Positions 44,133 to 55,387 of a stretch of 64,000 nucleotides of DNA are shown in pieces. The first letter of the stretch is position 1. Each line of letters starts with the position of its first letter. The translations under genes and the position numbers were made by a program. Below the pieces are notes generated by a model that worked only from the letters and a program-made list of their open reading frames with translations, ran no database searches and was not told the origin of the DNA. Source of the DNA: Doryteuthis pealeii (taxonomy: Eukaryota; Mollusca; Cephalopoda; Myopsida; Loliginidae); NCBI GenBank assembly GCA_023376005.1, contig CM042150.1:78658079-78722078 (forward strand), read 5' to 3'.

Positions 44133-44239
44133 TTTATTGCAAACATATTTAAAACATTTATTGCAAAAACACGGACATAAAATGAGGGTTCAGTTTATTT
44201 TATAGTAAGAATTTACGCGGAACAAGTTAAAGATTACCC

Positions 44240-44539
44240 TAACCGATTGCAACAATGCTGTTGTCTGGATGATCTCAATTCTTCCTTTGATTTCAAGTTC
44301 CTCTAAGCTTTTTTTCTAAGCTTTTTGTAACCGTTTCAACTTCAACTGGTATCACTTTCACCCTCATATTCCACATTTTTTAATTCTCGAGCAATGTCCA
44401 GGTACTTGTCCATCTGTTTGTTTATTTCATCTTCACCCTATGATCAGCTGGAACTGCAATATCTACCAGTTGACATGTTCTCTTTTACTTGTTAATTAAT
44501 ATTAGGTCTGTTCTTCTATCTGGGATAACGCGATCCGTC

Positions 44540-44602
<63 letters not shown>
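44240..44602 (-). pseudogene. LINE-R old copy joined to another copy by (AAT)n
   Basis: On the - strand it begins directly after the (AAT)n tract (44541-44602) with GACGGATCGCGTTATCCC (TDRVIP-like), then CQLVDIAVPADH-type, DKYLDIARELK- and VKVIPV-type sequence and EIKGRIEIIQTTALLQS. Many stops. Confidence 0.8.
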
Positions 44603-44603
<1 letters not shown>

Positions 44604-44890
44604 TACTCTTTTTGAGTTTTCACATCAGCATTAGCTGATGGTCTTTCACTGGAGTCTGAGTGACAGCAAGTCTCCTCAGGTCTCCAGGACTCTTCTGAGT
44701 ATTCTGGCAGATTGCAACAGTGCAGTGTTCTGAATGGTTTCAATCCTTCCTCTGATTTCCAAACTTTCCAAACCCTTTTCTAATCCTTTTGGGACTGTTC
44801 CAAGTGCACCAACTACAATTGGTATCACTTTCACTTTCATGTTCCATAACTTTTTCAGTTCTCTGGCAAGGTCTAGATATGTGTCCATTT
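44603..44890 (-). pseudogene. LINE-R C-terminal copy
   Basis: A 70-codon intact stretch at 44676-44888 reads MDTYLDLARELKKLWNMKV, IPIVVGALGTVPKGLEK and RIETIQNTALLQSARILRR before a natural stop, then the 3' UTR and the (AAT)n at 44541-44602. Severely 5'-truncated. Confidence 0.88.
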
Positions 44891-44964
44891 TAGTGAAATA
44901 ACAAGAGGTTCGCGTTCATTGTACATTCATGAATTTTTTCTTAGTTTCTTCATAGCTTGTATTT

Positions 44965-45225
44965 TTGTATACGAATAATTTTCAAACAAATCTATTTGAC
45001 CCAAGGATAGGGCCCTAATAGGTACTACCACGCCGGCTCAAAGTTTACCTGGAACTTATAGCAATGTGGGGGGGGCATCCCAACTTCTGAGATCTCCAGC
45101 AATATAGTCTCAGCATCATATGCAGTTTAGGGCTATACCCAGGAACCCCCTTTTGAACAGTAGGTCTTAACCTGTTACAGGGGAAACATTCCGCGTATTC
45201 TAAGCCTTGCCGAAAGGGCGCGAGC
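44965..45225 (-). repeat. SINE-D, short form
   Basis: The reverse complement: GGCAAGGCTTAGAATACGCG, GGTTAAGACCTACTG, GGTTCCTGGGTATAGCCCT, TAGTACCTATTAGGGCCCTA and GGGTCAAATAGA. Confidence 0.75.
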
Positions 45226-45348
45226 ACTTCAAGTCACAGTAATAAACTAGAATTGTTTCTCGGCAACAGTCTATATCGTGACTCAGTATCTTAACTTTTT
45301 CCCAAAAAAAACAACTTTTTTTCTTGTTGGTTATTACTTTTGCAGTCG

Positions 45349-45349
<1 letters not shown>

Positions 45350-45409
<60 letters not shown>
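45350..45409. repeat. (AT)n-(GT)n microsatellite
   Basis: AT then a short GT run. Confidence 0.93.
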
Positions 45410-45954
45410 AGCCAGTTGTATAAGTATATACATGTATACACGTGTATATTCACTTATATACACACACACGTTGAGGGGCGTGAGTATGTAGGTATAATTT
45501 TTTTCTGATCTATGATTTTTACTTAGTTGCGATAATTCTTTTTTTTTTTTTTTTTCATTTTAGATTTTCCCTTTTCAGAATCTTTTTATCTCTTCATCTC
45601 CAAAATGTCACGAATTTGATACATCCACTGAATAGGCCATTACACGCGGGGCTCTTAAAAACGTCGTAACTTCATAATGCGATTGCCTGATTTTTCACTT
45701 ACGTCTTCAAAATCATGCAAGAATTTTCAATATATTTTCCTTTATTGCCAAGTAACGATCATTAAAAAGCCAACCATTTTCTCCATTTTCCCGATCGTCT
45801 TTTTTCCTTTTATTTGACGAAATAATACTTAAAGTATTTTTGTCAGATGCTCATTCAGAATTTTACGAATAGCTTTCGAGTATATACAAACCAAACTTAG
45901 ACAAAATGAAACTAGCATGCATTTTATTCGGTATAGCTATTCGTATATTCTATA
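45410..45954. other. No gene seen
   Basis: Only a T16 run near 45540-45555. Confidence 0.35.
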
Positions 45955-46095
45955 TAAAGGCACGGGTGGCTTAGTGGTTATCGCTATATAAACTCGATTC
46001 GGCAAGTGAAGTTAAACTCCTGCACAAGGCTGTTGATATCTTACTGCCTACTAATGCTCTCGGGAGCTTCTCTCTCAGACTATGGATATTTAGTA
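45955..46095 (+). repeat. tRNA-headed SINE fragment (SINE-B-like)
   Basis: GGCACGGGTGGCTTAGTGGT resembles a tRNA-type box A; AAGTTAAACTCCTGCACAAG sits at the box B position. Confidence 0.6.
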
Positions 46096-46107
46096 GATTT
46101 GTTTGGT

Positions 46108-46140
46108 TTGGTTTATTTGTTTAACAGCATATCATCTCCA
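46108..46140 (-). repeat. Shared SINE/LINE 3' tail
   Basis: GTTTATTTGTTTAACAGCAT followed by ATCATC; inverted tail tip. Confidence 0.6.
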
Positions 46141-46620
46141 ACTGAGGAGCTAGGCTATGCGTAACGGTTATCATCATAATAAATGGAATTGATGGCCCGA
46201 GTTCAAATACTAAACAAGCTTGTTTGCGTGTCACTTCGAGCTAATATTCTTGGGAAGATCATAATCACATAATAATTAACACAGCTTAACGCCCCTGCCC
46301 CAGCTATGGTTAGGGGAATGAGAACAGGATAACCCCATGGACTGAATAAAGGGTTAGGTTCAAAGTTTCGTGATGGCTCCCGATTACGACAAGAAGGTTC
46401 CCGATTACGATAAAAAAATTCCCGAGTCCGAAAAGAAGTTTTCCGAGTGCGAGAAGGTTCCCGAATCCTACAAGAAATACCTGAAGAAGGCCGGAGGGCA
46501 TATGGGCCGAAACGTTGTACAAATAACAATGAAGATGAGGACAATAGTTCGATATATATCTAATATAATATAGCAGATAATACTAATCATCAAGCCTCAT
46601 CTCAAACATTCAGAGAAATA
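46141..46620 (+). repeat. SINE-C element
   Basis: The head ATGCGTAACGGTTATCATC with GAGTTCAAATAC (box B position) is SINE-B-like. From about 46283 the body follows the 850-1285 copy, with 21-bp units between about 46381 and 46475 (heptad (D/E)(K/Y/S)xKKVP). After GGCCGAAACGTTGTACAAA it continues through ATGAAGATGAGGACAATAG and TCAAGCCTCATCTC. Confidence 0.8.
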
Positions 46621-46651
46621 GAATTAAAATCATTTTTTAAAATGTATTCAA

Positions 46652-46740
46652 TAGCCTATCAACCACTTGCGGGTTATGTAATGCCGACATTCGATTTATT
46701 TGTAAAAGTTGTATAATCATAACTATAGGTTTAAGGTTTC
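46652..46740 (-). repeat. Shared tail with short SINE body
   Basis: AGCCTATCAACCACTTGCGG and GTTATGTAATGCCG, then ATAATCATAACTATAG, a phrase repeated near 58425 and 59850. Confidence 0.6.
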
Positions 46741-46954
46741 TTTTTTTAAATCAAATATTTTTACCCAATTGTCCATTTGACATCAAGTATTTATATCAAT
46801 CCTATTAATTCTAAAACAGATTTTTAACCGATATATGGAACCTAACGGGTACCATAAAAGTAATTTTTAATCTAAATATTTTTTAACGATCATTTGTTAG
46901 CACGCCGTTGACATCAATTATCCATATCAATCCTATCAATTTTGAAACAGAACT

Positions 46955-47075
46955 TTTTTACCGGTGCCACCAGTCAGGGTCAGAGTGTTCATGGGAGTAA
47001 TAGCAATGAAGAGGAACTCCACACACCCCAGAGCTCTGGAATTGGAGCCTTACCACAGGATTCAGTTTACTCTAC
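46955..47075 (-). repeat. SINE-D core fragment
   Basis: The reverse complement contains GTAAGGCTCCAATTCCAGAG, CTTCATTGCTATTACTCCCA and CTCTGACCCTGACTGGTGG. Confidence 0.7.
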
Positions 47076-47284
47076 TACCCAAGACAGAAATAAAGATCTG
47101 TAAAAAAGAGAAAAAAGCTTTCAAAGCGTGTAAAACGATATATTCAAGATGCTTGGAATATACTATTTGAAGAGGTCGTGTAAAAATTAGAATAATCATT
47201 AGAGATGCCGAAATTTCTCGTTCACTTAAGAACATAGAGCTGCAGCCATACCACTTTTAGTGATGCGGTTTTATAGCAAATAGG

Positions 47285-47545
47285 TTTTTATGGGATGGTG
47301 CTGTTAACCCAACATCCATGGTTTTAAATTCAGGATTTGTCTTTTTACTAGATCTGCTGCTTTACCACGGCAAAACAATAGAGTCTGGTTTACTATTTAT
47401 TCATAGCCGGGTTGGTAGAAGTAAGGTAGACAAACTTTCCTATGAGCCTTAGCACGAAGTGAATTCAAACAGTCTATACCAGGACTCGAACTTTGCTCGT
47501 CGATTCCATTTCCTAAAGAGATAACTGTTAATCCAAATGCCCCGA
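47285..47545 (-). repeat. SINE-B, old copy
   Basis: ATTTATTCATAGCCGGGTTG, AAACTTTCCTATGAGCCTTA, ACCAGGACTCGAACTTTG (box B) and GATTCCATTTCCTAAAG in SINE-B order. Confidence 0.7.
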
Positions 47546-47929
47546 CACTTTAAATAATAATTAATTCAAATATTATATTGGCTTATACAATTCACATATT
47601 TGTCTTCCTGTGTCGCAATAGAATATTATACCACCTTATGCTTGAATTGTATTTATACTGAAAACTTTGCGAAAGAGAATGAATAGTGAGAGAAAAGTGT
47701 TTCTCATTGTTCTCTGGAAAAGTTGGAAAATTGATGGCATCCTGTGGGTGTAAATATTAAGTTAGTTTGCAAAAGAAAAGTAGGTTTGATACGATGAATG
47801 ACATATAAATTAAAAATAAATGAAATAAATATATTTAAAAAATATACTAAGTGGGTTTGAAGAATATAAAGAAAATTATACGAATCAGAATTGTATGCCA
47901 GAAAGGTTTTGATAAAGTATAAAGGAATA
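47546..47929. other. No gene seen
   Basis: Unrecognised AT-rich DNA. Confidence 0.35.
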
Positions 47930-48850
47930 AGGTAAAATCAAAACAAAACAAAAATGAGAGAAAAAAAAAAATACAATAAAGCAAAAACCAACTTAATAAA
48001 TGAATAAAAGAAAGGAACAAACGAAATGGGAAGATTATAAGACAAAATCAAAATAGTGGAACGAAGGAAAGAAGGAAAAGAGAAAGAAAGAAAAAAGAAA
48101 GAAAAAGAAAGAAAGAAAGAAAAAAAGAAAAAGAAAGAAAGAAGAAGGAAATAAAGCAGGGGAAAACAAATAGAAACCCAGAAATACAATGAGAAGATTG
48201 TGGCAATAATAATTAGAACAGAGGGAGAAAAGAAGAAAAAAAAAAGAAAGAATACAAGAAACAAAAAGAAATGAAAGGAAAGAAAGCGAAAACGAAATAA
48301 AAATAAAAAAAGAAAGAAAGGAAGAAATGAAGGATGAAAACAAAAAGAACACGTAAAGAAGTAATACAGACCCTCTAAGTGAAACAAGTAAAGAAAATAG
48401 AACAACTAAAAAAAGGAACGAAAAACAGAAAGAATGAAAGAAAGAAAGAATTAATGAATGAATGAAATAATTAATGAAAGTGATGATAAAACAGAGAACA
48501 CAAAATCGAAATAATATTGGGAAAATAATTGTCAGGAAGGGAAAAATAAAAGAAATATAAGAAAAGTTTAAACGAAGATAAAGAAAGAAAAGAAAGAAAA
48601 AAGATAAAAGGAAAGAAAAAAAAAAAAACGAAAAAAAAAGAGACATTAAAAATGCATTAAGAAAAAAGGAAAGTCACAAGGATATATAATAAAAGAAGGA
48701 AAACATGGAATAATAAATAAATAGATAAACTTAACGAAAAGAAAGAAAGAAAAAGAAAGAAAAATCTAGAAAAAAACGAAGGAAAGAAGGAAGAAGAAAA
48801 GAAAGAAAAACAGTAATAAAGCAAGATAGAAAAAATGTTGGTCTGAAATG
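47930..48850 (+). repeat. 0.9-kb purine-rich tract (GAAA/AAAG type)
   Basis: The + strand is dominated by A and G with GAAAGAAAGA-type phrases throughout, more interrupted than 28612-29815. The 155- and 203-codon Phe/Ser/Leu-rich minus frames are artefacts. Confidence 0.9.
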
Positions 48851-49761
48851 ACGCATGAATAACAATATGATAAAAAATCAGAGTATAAAAAAAAAAACGA
48901 ATTCAACACCAAAATTGGTGACCAACTCTGAAAAACAAAACAAAGAAAAAAATTACAATGTTCTTCTTTTTATCCCATTTGAAATTCCTTCTCTTAAACC
49001 TGACAATTATCTTGAAAACGAAAGGAAAAATAACACAGAAACACTCCTGTGCGTGACACAATCCTAATATTGCCCCCGTCCCTCACCAGAAAAAAAAGAA
49101 AAAACATCGAGATGGTAAGCAAACAAAGGCCGACTAATCAGTGGATGTCTCGCTCCGTTTTAAAATCACACAAAACACTTCGAGTATTTTTTGTCTCAAT
49201 CTGTTTATAAACATTAATTCTTCCTTACTTTTCTTTTTTCCTGTCCATCACAGTTGAGTCTTTCGGACATATCTAATTATTTTCTGTCTGCTTCCACGGA
49301 TCACCTTCAGTTAAGTTTCTACTATTTGACAAAGCGTCGAGATTTTCAATGTATTTACTTAGGATGAAAATTGCTTGTTGATTATCTTTGTCTAAACTTA
49401 TCAATCAAAAGAATCTTGCTTGTTGAATCATTAATTCTAAAACATAAAAAGGTTAAACCGTCATTAAAGGTAAGATGTATAAAAACAAGTAGATACTGAG
49501 AAAGGGTAGATATTTTTCTGTGATTAGTAAAATGATCCTTCTCTAGATTCCTGGAATGAGAGGATGTTATTATGAACACTATTTAAACGTCTTAGATTAA
49601 TGTATTCAGATTGGCTATGATATTTACAAGGCTTCGGTTATTATTCCCTCCAATATTTTTAGATTTTTCATGATCTTCGGAAGAAATGGAATAGAACACA
49701 ATTCAATCAATGGAAGTAGATAGTTCTGGGGAGACAACATATTCCAATATATTCATATTTA
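48851..49761. other. No gene seen
   Basis: Unique-looking DNA. Short frames only. Confidence 0.35.
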
Positions 49762-49990
49762 AAAACTCCTCGAGCAAACAGGATGTGACACAAGGTTAAT
49801 TTCCTAAGAGGGGCTTAACAGATTTGAATTCAGAGTTTTTCTTCTCCTAGACTGGTTGCCTAAACAAGGTTAAAGAGTCCAGTCTGCTCTTCTGTTTACC
49901 AGTAGCTGTCTTTGCGTTGGATCTCAAATTAGTCAATTCACATTTGAAATGTCCATTTTGTAAGTTCGATCCCTGGTCCCGGATTCAGGA
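49762..49990 (-). repeat. SINE-B, head degraded
   Basis: AAAACTCCTCGAGCAAACAG, GATTTGAATTCAGAG, TAGACTGGTTGCCTAAACA and AAAGAGTCCAGTCTGCTC; from about 49910 the match fades. Confidence 0.8.
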
Positions 49991-50070
49991 AAAAGAACAA
50001 TAACGAAAAACTAATGCCCATATTTACTCTAAGTAAAATGTGATAGGTAGTCCAGTATTATATATATTTA

Positions 50071-50304
50071 CCAACCCCTCCGCATGAGCAGGATGTGACA
50101 CAAGGTCAATTTCTTAAGCGGAGTTCACCAGTTTTCCTTCTCCTAGACCGGTTGCCTAACCAAGATTAAAGAGCCCAGTCTGCCCTAATATTTACCCATA
50201 GCTGGAGGGAGAGTAGGATTCATACCTTTCCCAAGGGTATTAGCGCTAAGTGAAATGCAATTGCCACGTCCAGGATTTGAACCCGGGGCGAAGAGTCCAT
50301 TTCC
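50071..50304 (-). repeat. SINE-B, near full length
   Basis: CCAACCCCTCCGCATGAGCA, CCTAGACCGGTTGCCTAACC, AAGAGCCCAGTCTGCCCTAA, CAGGATTTGAACCCGGGG (box B, good match) and GAGTCCATTTCCCTG. ATATATATT precedes it, the (TA)n end. Confidence 0.9.
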
Positions 50305-51029
50305 CTGTATTATATGGCAGCAAAATCAACGAACAATGTCTGGCCTTATCTGATATCTTATCGTCAAATGAGGATCTTACAAATCATCCGAACACTAACT
50401 GTCCTACCGTTTATTCATATTCAAGGAGTGAAGTTGATGTATGTTATTAAATAAGCGAAAAATGCTGGGCCACTCGAACTTTTTTTAAAAACATAGATTA
50501 AAGAAAATAACCATGAGATTCTTTAGAATATTTCTCATTACACGGGCATTGGTTTTTACCAACGAAGCGAAAGGTTTTCCGGTTCTTGAACTTTTTCTTT
50601 AAAGGGCGTCAAGCGAGTGCGTTTAGCAATTCGAAGCCATTAAAAGAGGAAAATAATGCATTCTTGCAGGTCGCGATGACCACCAAGAAATTCTAAAGAC
50701 AAAACCGTGTGATTAAACAAAGCAATAAAAATCCTTTAACCTTAGATCTTTATACAAGACATTCTTTCTCTTGAGTTGGAGCACACGGAAAAAATGTACG
50801 AAGATTTATTGATTTGATTAAACAAAACACCGTAACTGCAATTAAAAAAGCGAAAAATTGCGAGAGACCCTTTGAAAATAATGCCTCCTATTTATTTCCA
50901 TGGAAACTACAATGGATACGATGAGCCCAATACCAACGTTTACAGCTAAACAGTACTTTTCTTTATCCTTAATAATAATAATATTGGATATGTCTTTCCA
51001 CATACCACTGACCTCTTCTACATCCCTCC
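50305..51029. other. No gene seen
   Basis: Unique-looking DNA. Confidence 0.35.
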
Positions 51030-51655
51030 AGCTATATTTGTTTGGTTTGTTTGGTTTATTTTGTTTTACGGCATATCAACCTCAGTGGGTCATTTAATGC
51101 CGATAAAGTTTTGAAATAAATCAATTCTTAATGGATAATACACTTTTTTATAAATACATTTTTCTATTTAACCCATAGATGGAACCCTAACAGGTACTAC
51201 CAATCCGGGCCAGAGTGGACCAATGGGCAACGGTAATGAAGGGGTGCTCCACATTCCCAAACCTCCAAAACTGGAACCTCACCATCAGATAGAGTTTAAC
51301 GTTATTCCCAGGACATGTAGACCCGCAGCCACCGCCTTCTAGCACTCATATGATAAAAAGGGGTTGGGGCTTGCCATAAGGGCAATAGAGTTGGGAAAAT
51401 CATATAGGTGCTAGGGCTTGACGTGACCAGCCGATTGATCGGAGGGGGCCTCTCCGACCGCCCGTCTAGCCCAAGATAGGGCCAAAGTGGAGTATTGCAT
51501 GTCATGAACTGCTCATCCACCTGGGTTCCATCCTTAAGCATCACGGGTCGCCACCCACGGCCAACAGGTGGCACCATTGGGGGAGTCTTACCCCTCTGCA
51601 GAGGTGCAGTCGGTGCATTCTAACGCCCCAGACGACAGGGCGGAGCTATATTTGT
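51030..51655 (-). mobile_element. SINE-D, full-length long form with 12-bp TSDs
   Basis: The element is 51042-51643, about 602 bp, between perfect repeats AGCTATATTTGT (51030-51041 and 51644-51655). On the - strand it starts CGCCCTGTCGTCTGGGGCG and ends GGCATTAAATGACCCACTG...GCCGTAAAACAAAATAAAC. It is close to the 1985-2585 copy along its whole length, so this is a young family. The 91-codon frame within is a by-product. Confidence 0.9.
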
Positions 51656-51827
51656 GTATCCCTGAAACAGATTGGGTTATTTAGCCTTGGTAAGACAACG
51701 AGTCTAGAAGGAGAATCTAAACCATCACTTTTTCACTGATAAATTGAACTTTCCGTTGTAATGAGGTGGGATAAATATATACCGCGCTCGGAAAATGCTG
51801 TTTCCTATTTGATTATGTGACATTGGG

Positions 51828-51975
51828 CTAGACGGGCGTTCGGATAAGCCAGATTCAATCACTCGTCTGGTCATGTCAAGCCCTATCATCTATATGATTG
51901 CCTCGACCGTATTTTTCAAATTGCTCTCATGGCAAACACCCAACTCTTTTAAAATATAGTTACTAGAATGCGATA
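51828..51975 (+). repeat. SINE-D long-form module fragment
   Basis: TTGGGCTAGACGGGCGTTCG, GGTCATGTCAAGCCCTATCA and GCAAACACCCAACTCTTTT match 2145-2270 with many changes. No head or tail is joined. Confidence 0.8.
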
Positions 51976-52063
51976 GATGGAGTCAACCACCAGTTTATTA
52001 ATACATAGAAATTTAATTTATTCTAATTTATTGATACACATGAAGGGAATGGAAAATCTAACA

Positions 52064-52676
52064 TCTTATTATAATGGAGATTGTGTGTTTTTCTGTCTGT
52101 AACCGAAACTATATTCCTACTCAAATCACAATTCTCTTAGTTATAGACATCACATTCTCCATGATTTTATTTTTATCTAAACCTCAATTATTAATAAAAT
52201 TGTCTTACATTATTAATACTGATAACTATGTCTACATACTGACAACATGCAATTATATTTATATATACAACAAAATAGCGCTTTACAGTGTGAACGGGAA
52301 GGCTAATTTGCATATTAATATTAAAAAATCGAATTTAATAAATATGTGCTTAGTATTATTGATTTCTAACTGTTTGGTTGTATCTTAATGAATATAAGCA
52401 AAAATCTCTTCAATGAATCTTAAATGAAATCCATTAACAAGATAAAATAACTGTCATTTTATTCTTTACTTCCTCTTATAACTAAATACTTAAATTAGAA
52501 AAAAGAACAATGAAAGACGAGAGTGATGGATGAGTAAGTTTCAGTTGTTCCATTTTTTATTATACTCCCTCTGTTTCAAATCTTTTATTATTATACTCCC
52601 TCTGTTTCAAATCTTTTTATCTGTATTCTTATTTAGTTTCATTAGCCTTTCTAATTTAATACAATATTCTATTACA
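52064..52676 (+). mobile_element. Helitron family 1, 3'-truncated copy
   Basis: The 5' end A|TCTTATTATAATGGAGATT begins at 52064, as in the copies at 56017 and 61837 (-). Internal blocks GTAACCGAAACTATATTCC, TTTGCATATTAATATTAAA and CCCTCTGTTTCAAATC follow in order, then GTTTCATTAGCCTTTCTAAT. It stops near 52676 before the hairpin. It also holds a 31-bp tandem duplication at 52557-52618. Confidence 0.85.
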
Positions 52677-52697
52677 TGAATTATTTCTACCAATTTA

Positions 52698-53015
52698 GTG
52701 TCCTGTGTATGGCTTTAAAGTATATCTAGTGGCGAGGTTCCAATTCTAGAGCTCTGGAGAGTGGGGAGTACACATTAATTGTCAATAAACTAAGTTCGCT
52801 CTGATCAGGAGTGATAATACCTGTTAGGTTCCCATCTTTGGCTCATACAGATCTGTTTGTAAGTTAATGAAAATATTTCTACCTGTTTATACAACCAAAT
52901 AAAAAAAATTGTTATCTACAAAGTATTCGCTTACAAAAGATGTAAACAAAAAAAAAGAAGATTTTTCATTATATAGACCCCAATGTTTGATATGCCATAA
53001 AATAAAATAACTAAC
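52698..53015 (+). repeat. SINE-D, short form
   Basis: TAAAGTATATCTAGTGGCGA, GGTTCCAATTCTAGAGCTCT, TAATACCTGTTAGGTTCCCA, then the tail TTTGATATGCCATAAAATAA at 52985. Confidence 0.7.
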
Positions 53016-53800
53016 CAACATCTTCACGTGCCATCTTTTTTCAATTTTTTTTTCAATCTATACTTTTCCCTTTCTCTCTACGTGCCTATGTCAGTGATTC
53101 ATATTTTCATTCATTCATGCAGGTTTTGTTAGGTGCTTTAGCTGTAGCAAAATTACGTAGCTAATAAATGTGACTATGTAGAAAATAATGATTTGTAGCT
53201 GAAAACCTGCTCTATCAAATACCTATTGTTAATTCCTTGCAAATATGTGAGAGGCATTACTTACGAGGTATGAAAAGAGTTAGATTATGCTTTTCCATCT
53301 ATCTAATAACTGCTAAACAGTCACAGGTGATGAGAGGAAAATTTAGCCAGTGAGATCTCAAGCCAGCGAGATCTCATGCCAGTGTGAATATAAAGTATAC
53401 GATGAGAGGAGCTCACAAATAAAAACGGATAATGAATTAGATAATTAGGGGAGAAAAAAGAAACTGACTTAAAAAAGAATCAAAGAAAATTATAGTTGGA
53501 AATTAGATTTACAAAAAATAATGCAAAAATCTTGCCTTAAATAAATAGCTTCAACAAACGAATGAATGCAAATTGCGTTATCCAATTACTCCAAGTACTT
53601 ACAGAAAAGCGGTTGGCGTGATTTATTTAAAGTTCAATAGACTTAACACGTTTCACAATTATAAAAGAAAAAAAAGAGATATTGGTGAAAAAAAGCAACA
53701 CGGAGGTGCTTGTGTAGAAGGAAAACAAATGTTAACTTAAACAAATGCTAGTTTCCTATTTTAATTTCATACAATCTTTATCTAGATTTTCTTAGTCTGG
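53016..53800. other. No gene seen
   Basis: Unrecognised AT-rich DNA. CAGTGAGATCTCAAGCCAGC near 53348 includes a short duplication of GCCAGYGAGATCTCA. Confidence 0.35.
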
Positions 53801-53804
53801 CACA

Positions 53805-54510
53805 AGACTATAAGATGCTTACAATAAATGGTGTTAGTAATCCTCGTATTGATTATTAAATGGCTGATATTTCCGAAAACATCACTCACCCAAATATTGA
53901 TCATTGTATTCGGTGGTATTATTAAGATGACAATTACCCTAGTATTGATCATTAAAGTGATTCGTGTTCCTTACAAAGTCATTCATCGCGGTGGGTGATT
54001 TTCCTTGAAGAGTAACACAACCTAGTATTCATTACCTTAATATTGATATATACGTATGAGTGGTATTGCTAAAATTTCAATTAGCCTAGCATTGATTATC
54101 AAATTGATTCATGTTCCTTACAAAATCACTCAACCTGATTTTGACCATCTTAGTGGGTGATTTTTCTTTAAATGTCGATCCTATTCTTAAAATACCAATT
54201 ACTCCAGAATTGATAATTAAAGTGATTCGTGTTCCTTACATAGTCAATAACCCTAGTATTGATAATTGTAGTGGGTGATTTTCCTTAAAAGGTCAATAAC
54301 CCTAGTATTTATCATTACCGTGGCTGGTATGCCTTAAAGTCTCACTTCCCGTGATATAAATCATTAAAGTCGATGGCGTTCTGTAAAGCATCATTCATCC
54401 TAATATTGATCATTACAGTGAAGTTTATCCTTAAAAGGCCACTTTCGAAAGTATTCATTATTAGAGGGGCTGGTTTTCCTTAAAGCAATGTTCAACCAAA
54501 TTACATAGTT
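53805..54510 (+). repeat. Degenerate minisatellite, roughly 50-bp unit, left part
   Basis: Phrases CCTAGTATTGATCATTAAAG, GTGATTCGTGTTCCTTACA, GTGGGTGATTTTCCTTAAA and AGTCA(C/A)T recur many times with 47-60-bp spacing. I estimate a dozen or more copies. Confidence 0.8.
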
Positions 54511-54514
54511 GTTT

Positions 54515-54775
54515 CGTTGGTTGATCGATTTTAACGACATATCAACCCGTCTGGGTTTATGTCATGCCTAACGATTAGCAAGTAATATAGGTTGTGTATT
54601 TATATTTATACTTTTTTAGTAATTGGTTTTAACAATGGGTTAGCAACATTGAGGGTCATGGTGTTGATTAAGTTCATGTCTATATTCGATGGTATAAATT
54701 TTCCCTCAAAAAGGACAGAATGTCCTCCATGTTGACATTTTCAAATAGATCTTTTCATATTGTCTAGTGGGTGAC
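54515..54775 (-). pseudogene. LINE-N 3' end inserted in the minisatellite
   Basis: The - strand reads DLFENVNMEDILSFLRENLY (compare DIFKNTNPENILNFIKKSNL at 58458-59023), a stop, 3' UTR shared with 42240-42470, and the inverted shared tail at 54521-54570 (ACGACATATCAACCCG...TCATGCC). The minisatellite continues on the other side. Confidence 0.8.
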
Positions 54776-54960
54776 TTTTCGAAACGCTAACAATAATAGG
54801 AACTAATGTTCCCAAGAATACACTAAAACTAGTACCATTATCAAAGTGGTTGGTATTTCTAAGTTACCCAAATAAGTTGTTCCCATAACCCTTGGTGAAC
54901 ATTATTGAATTAGCATTCGTAGCGGATGTTCATCTTGTTCTTTATTTAGCAGTAAATAAC
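54776..54960 (+). repeat. Minisatellite, right part
   Basis: AGTGGGTGACTTTTCGAAAC, ATTATCAAAGTGGTTGGTAT and further degenerate units continue the 53805-54510 array. Confidence 0.6.
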
Positions 54961-55311
54961 ATAATAACAAATAAGACGCAAAATATTTATCCTTTAACCT
55001 TAAACAGACAAGATTAAACTATTTAAATATATGGTATAATATTTTCCCAGACCATATAGAGGGAAATATTATGGAATACCATTATTGAGAAAAAATTAGT
55101 GAATTCATTGACAAAAACAAAAAATAAATAGAATTCATCCTTAGTTGTTTCTTTCTAGTTGATATGACAGCTTTAATTATTTTATTCAAACATTTCACTT
55201 ATTTGAATCAATATCCTTTATCAAAGTAGTTCCAACTTGGAAGAAAACTGTTTAACTTTATCACTTTATGAATACTAAACTAAAGTAATAGATTGTTTAG
55301 TTGATTGATAT
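54961..55311. other. No gene seen
   Basis: AT-rich DNA with a small imperfect inverted repeat at 55030-55078 (GGTATAATATTTTCCC / GGGAAATATTATGGAATACC). Confidence 0.35.
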
Positions 55312-55360
55312 GTTGAATGATTGGTTTTAATGGCATGTCAACCTGTATCTGGATCTAAAG
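55312..55360 (-). repeat. Shared SINE/LINE 3' tail
   Basis: GATTGGTTTTAATGGCATGT then CAACCTGTATCTGG. Confidence 0.6.
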
Positions 55361-55387
55361 GTTTGGTAATTGAGTTCGTTATATGTA

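Noticed and set aside
48035..48646. 203-codon Phe/Ser/Leu-rich minus frame
   Set aside because: Purine tract read on the opposite strand.
53805..54505. Host coding exons (repetitive protein)
   Set aside because: The unit length is variable and not a multiple of three, with stops in every frame.
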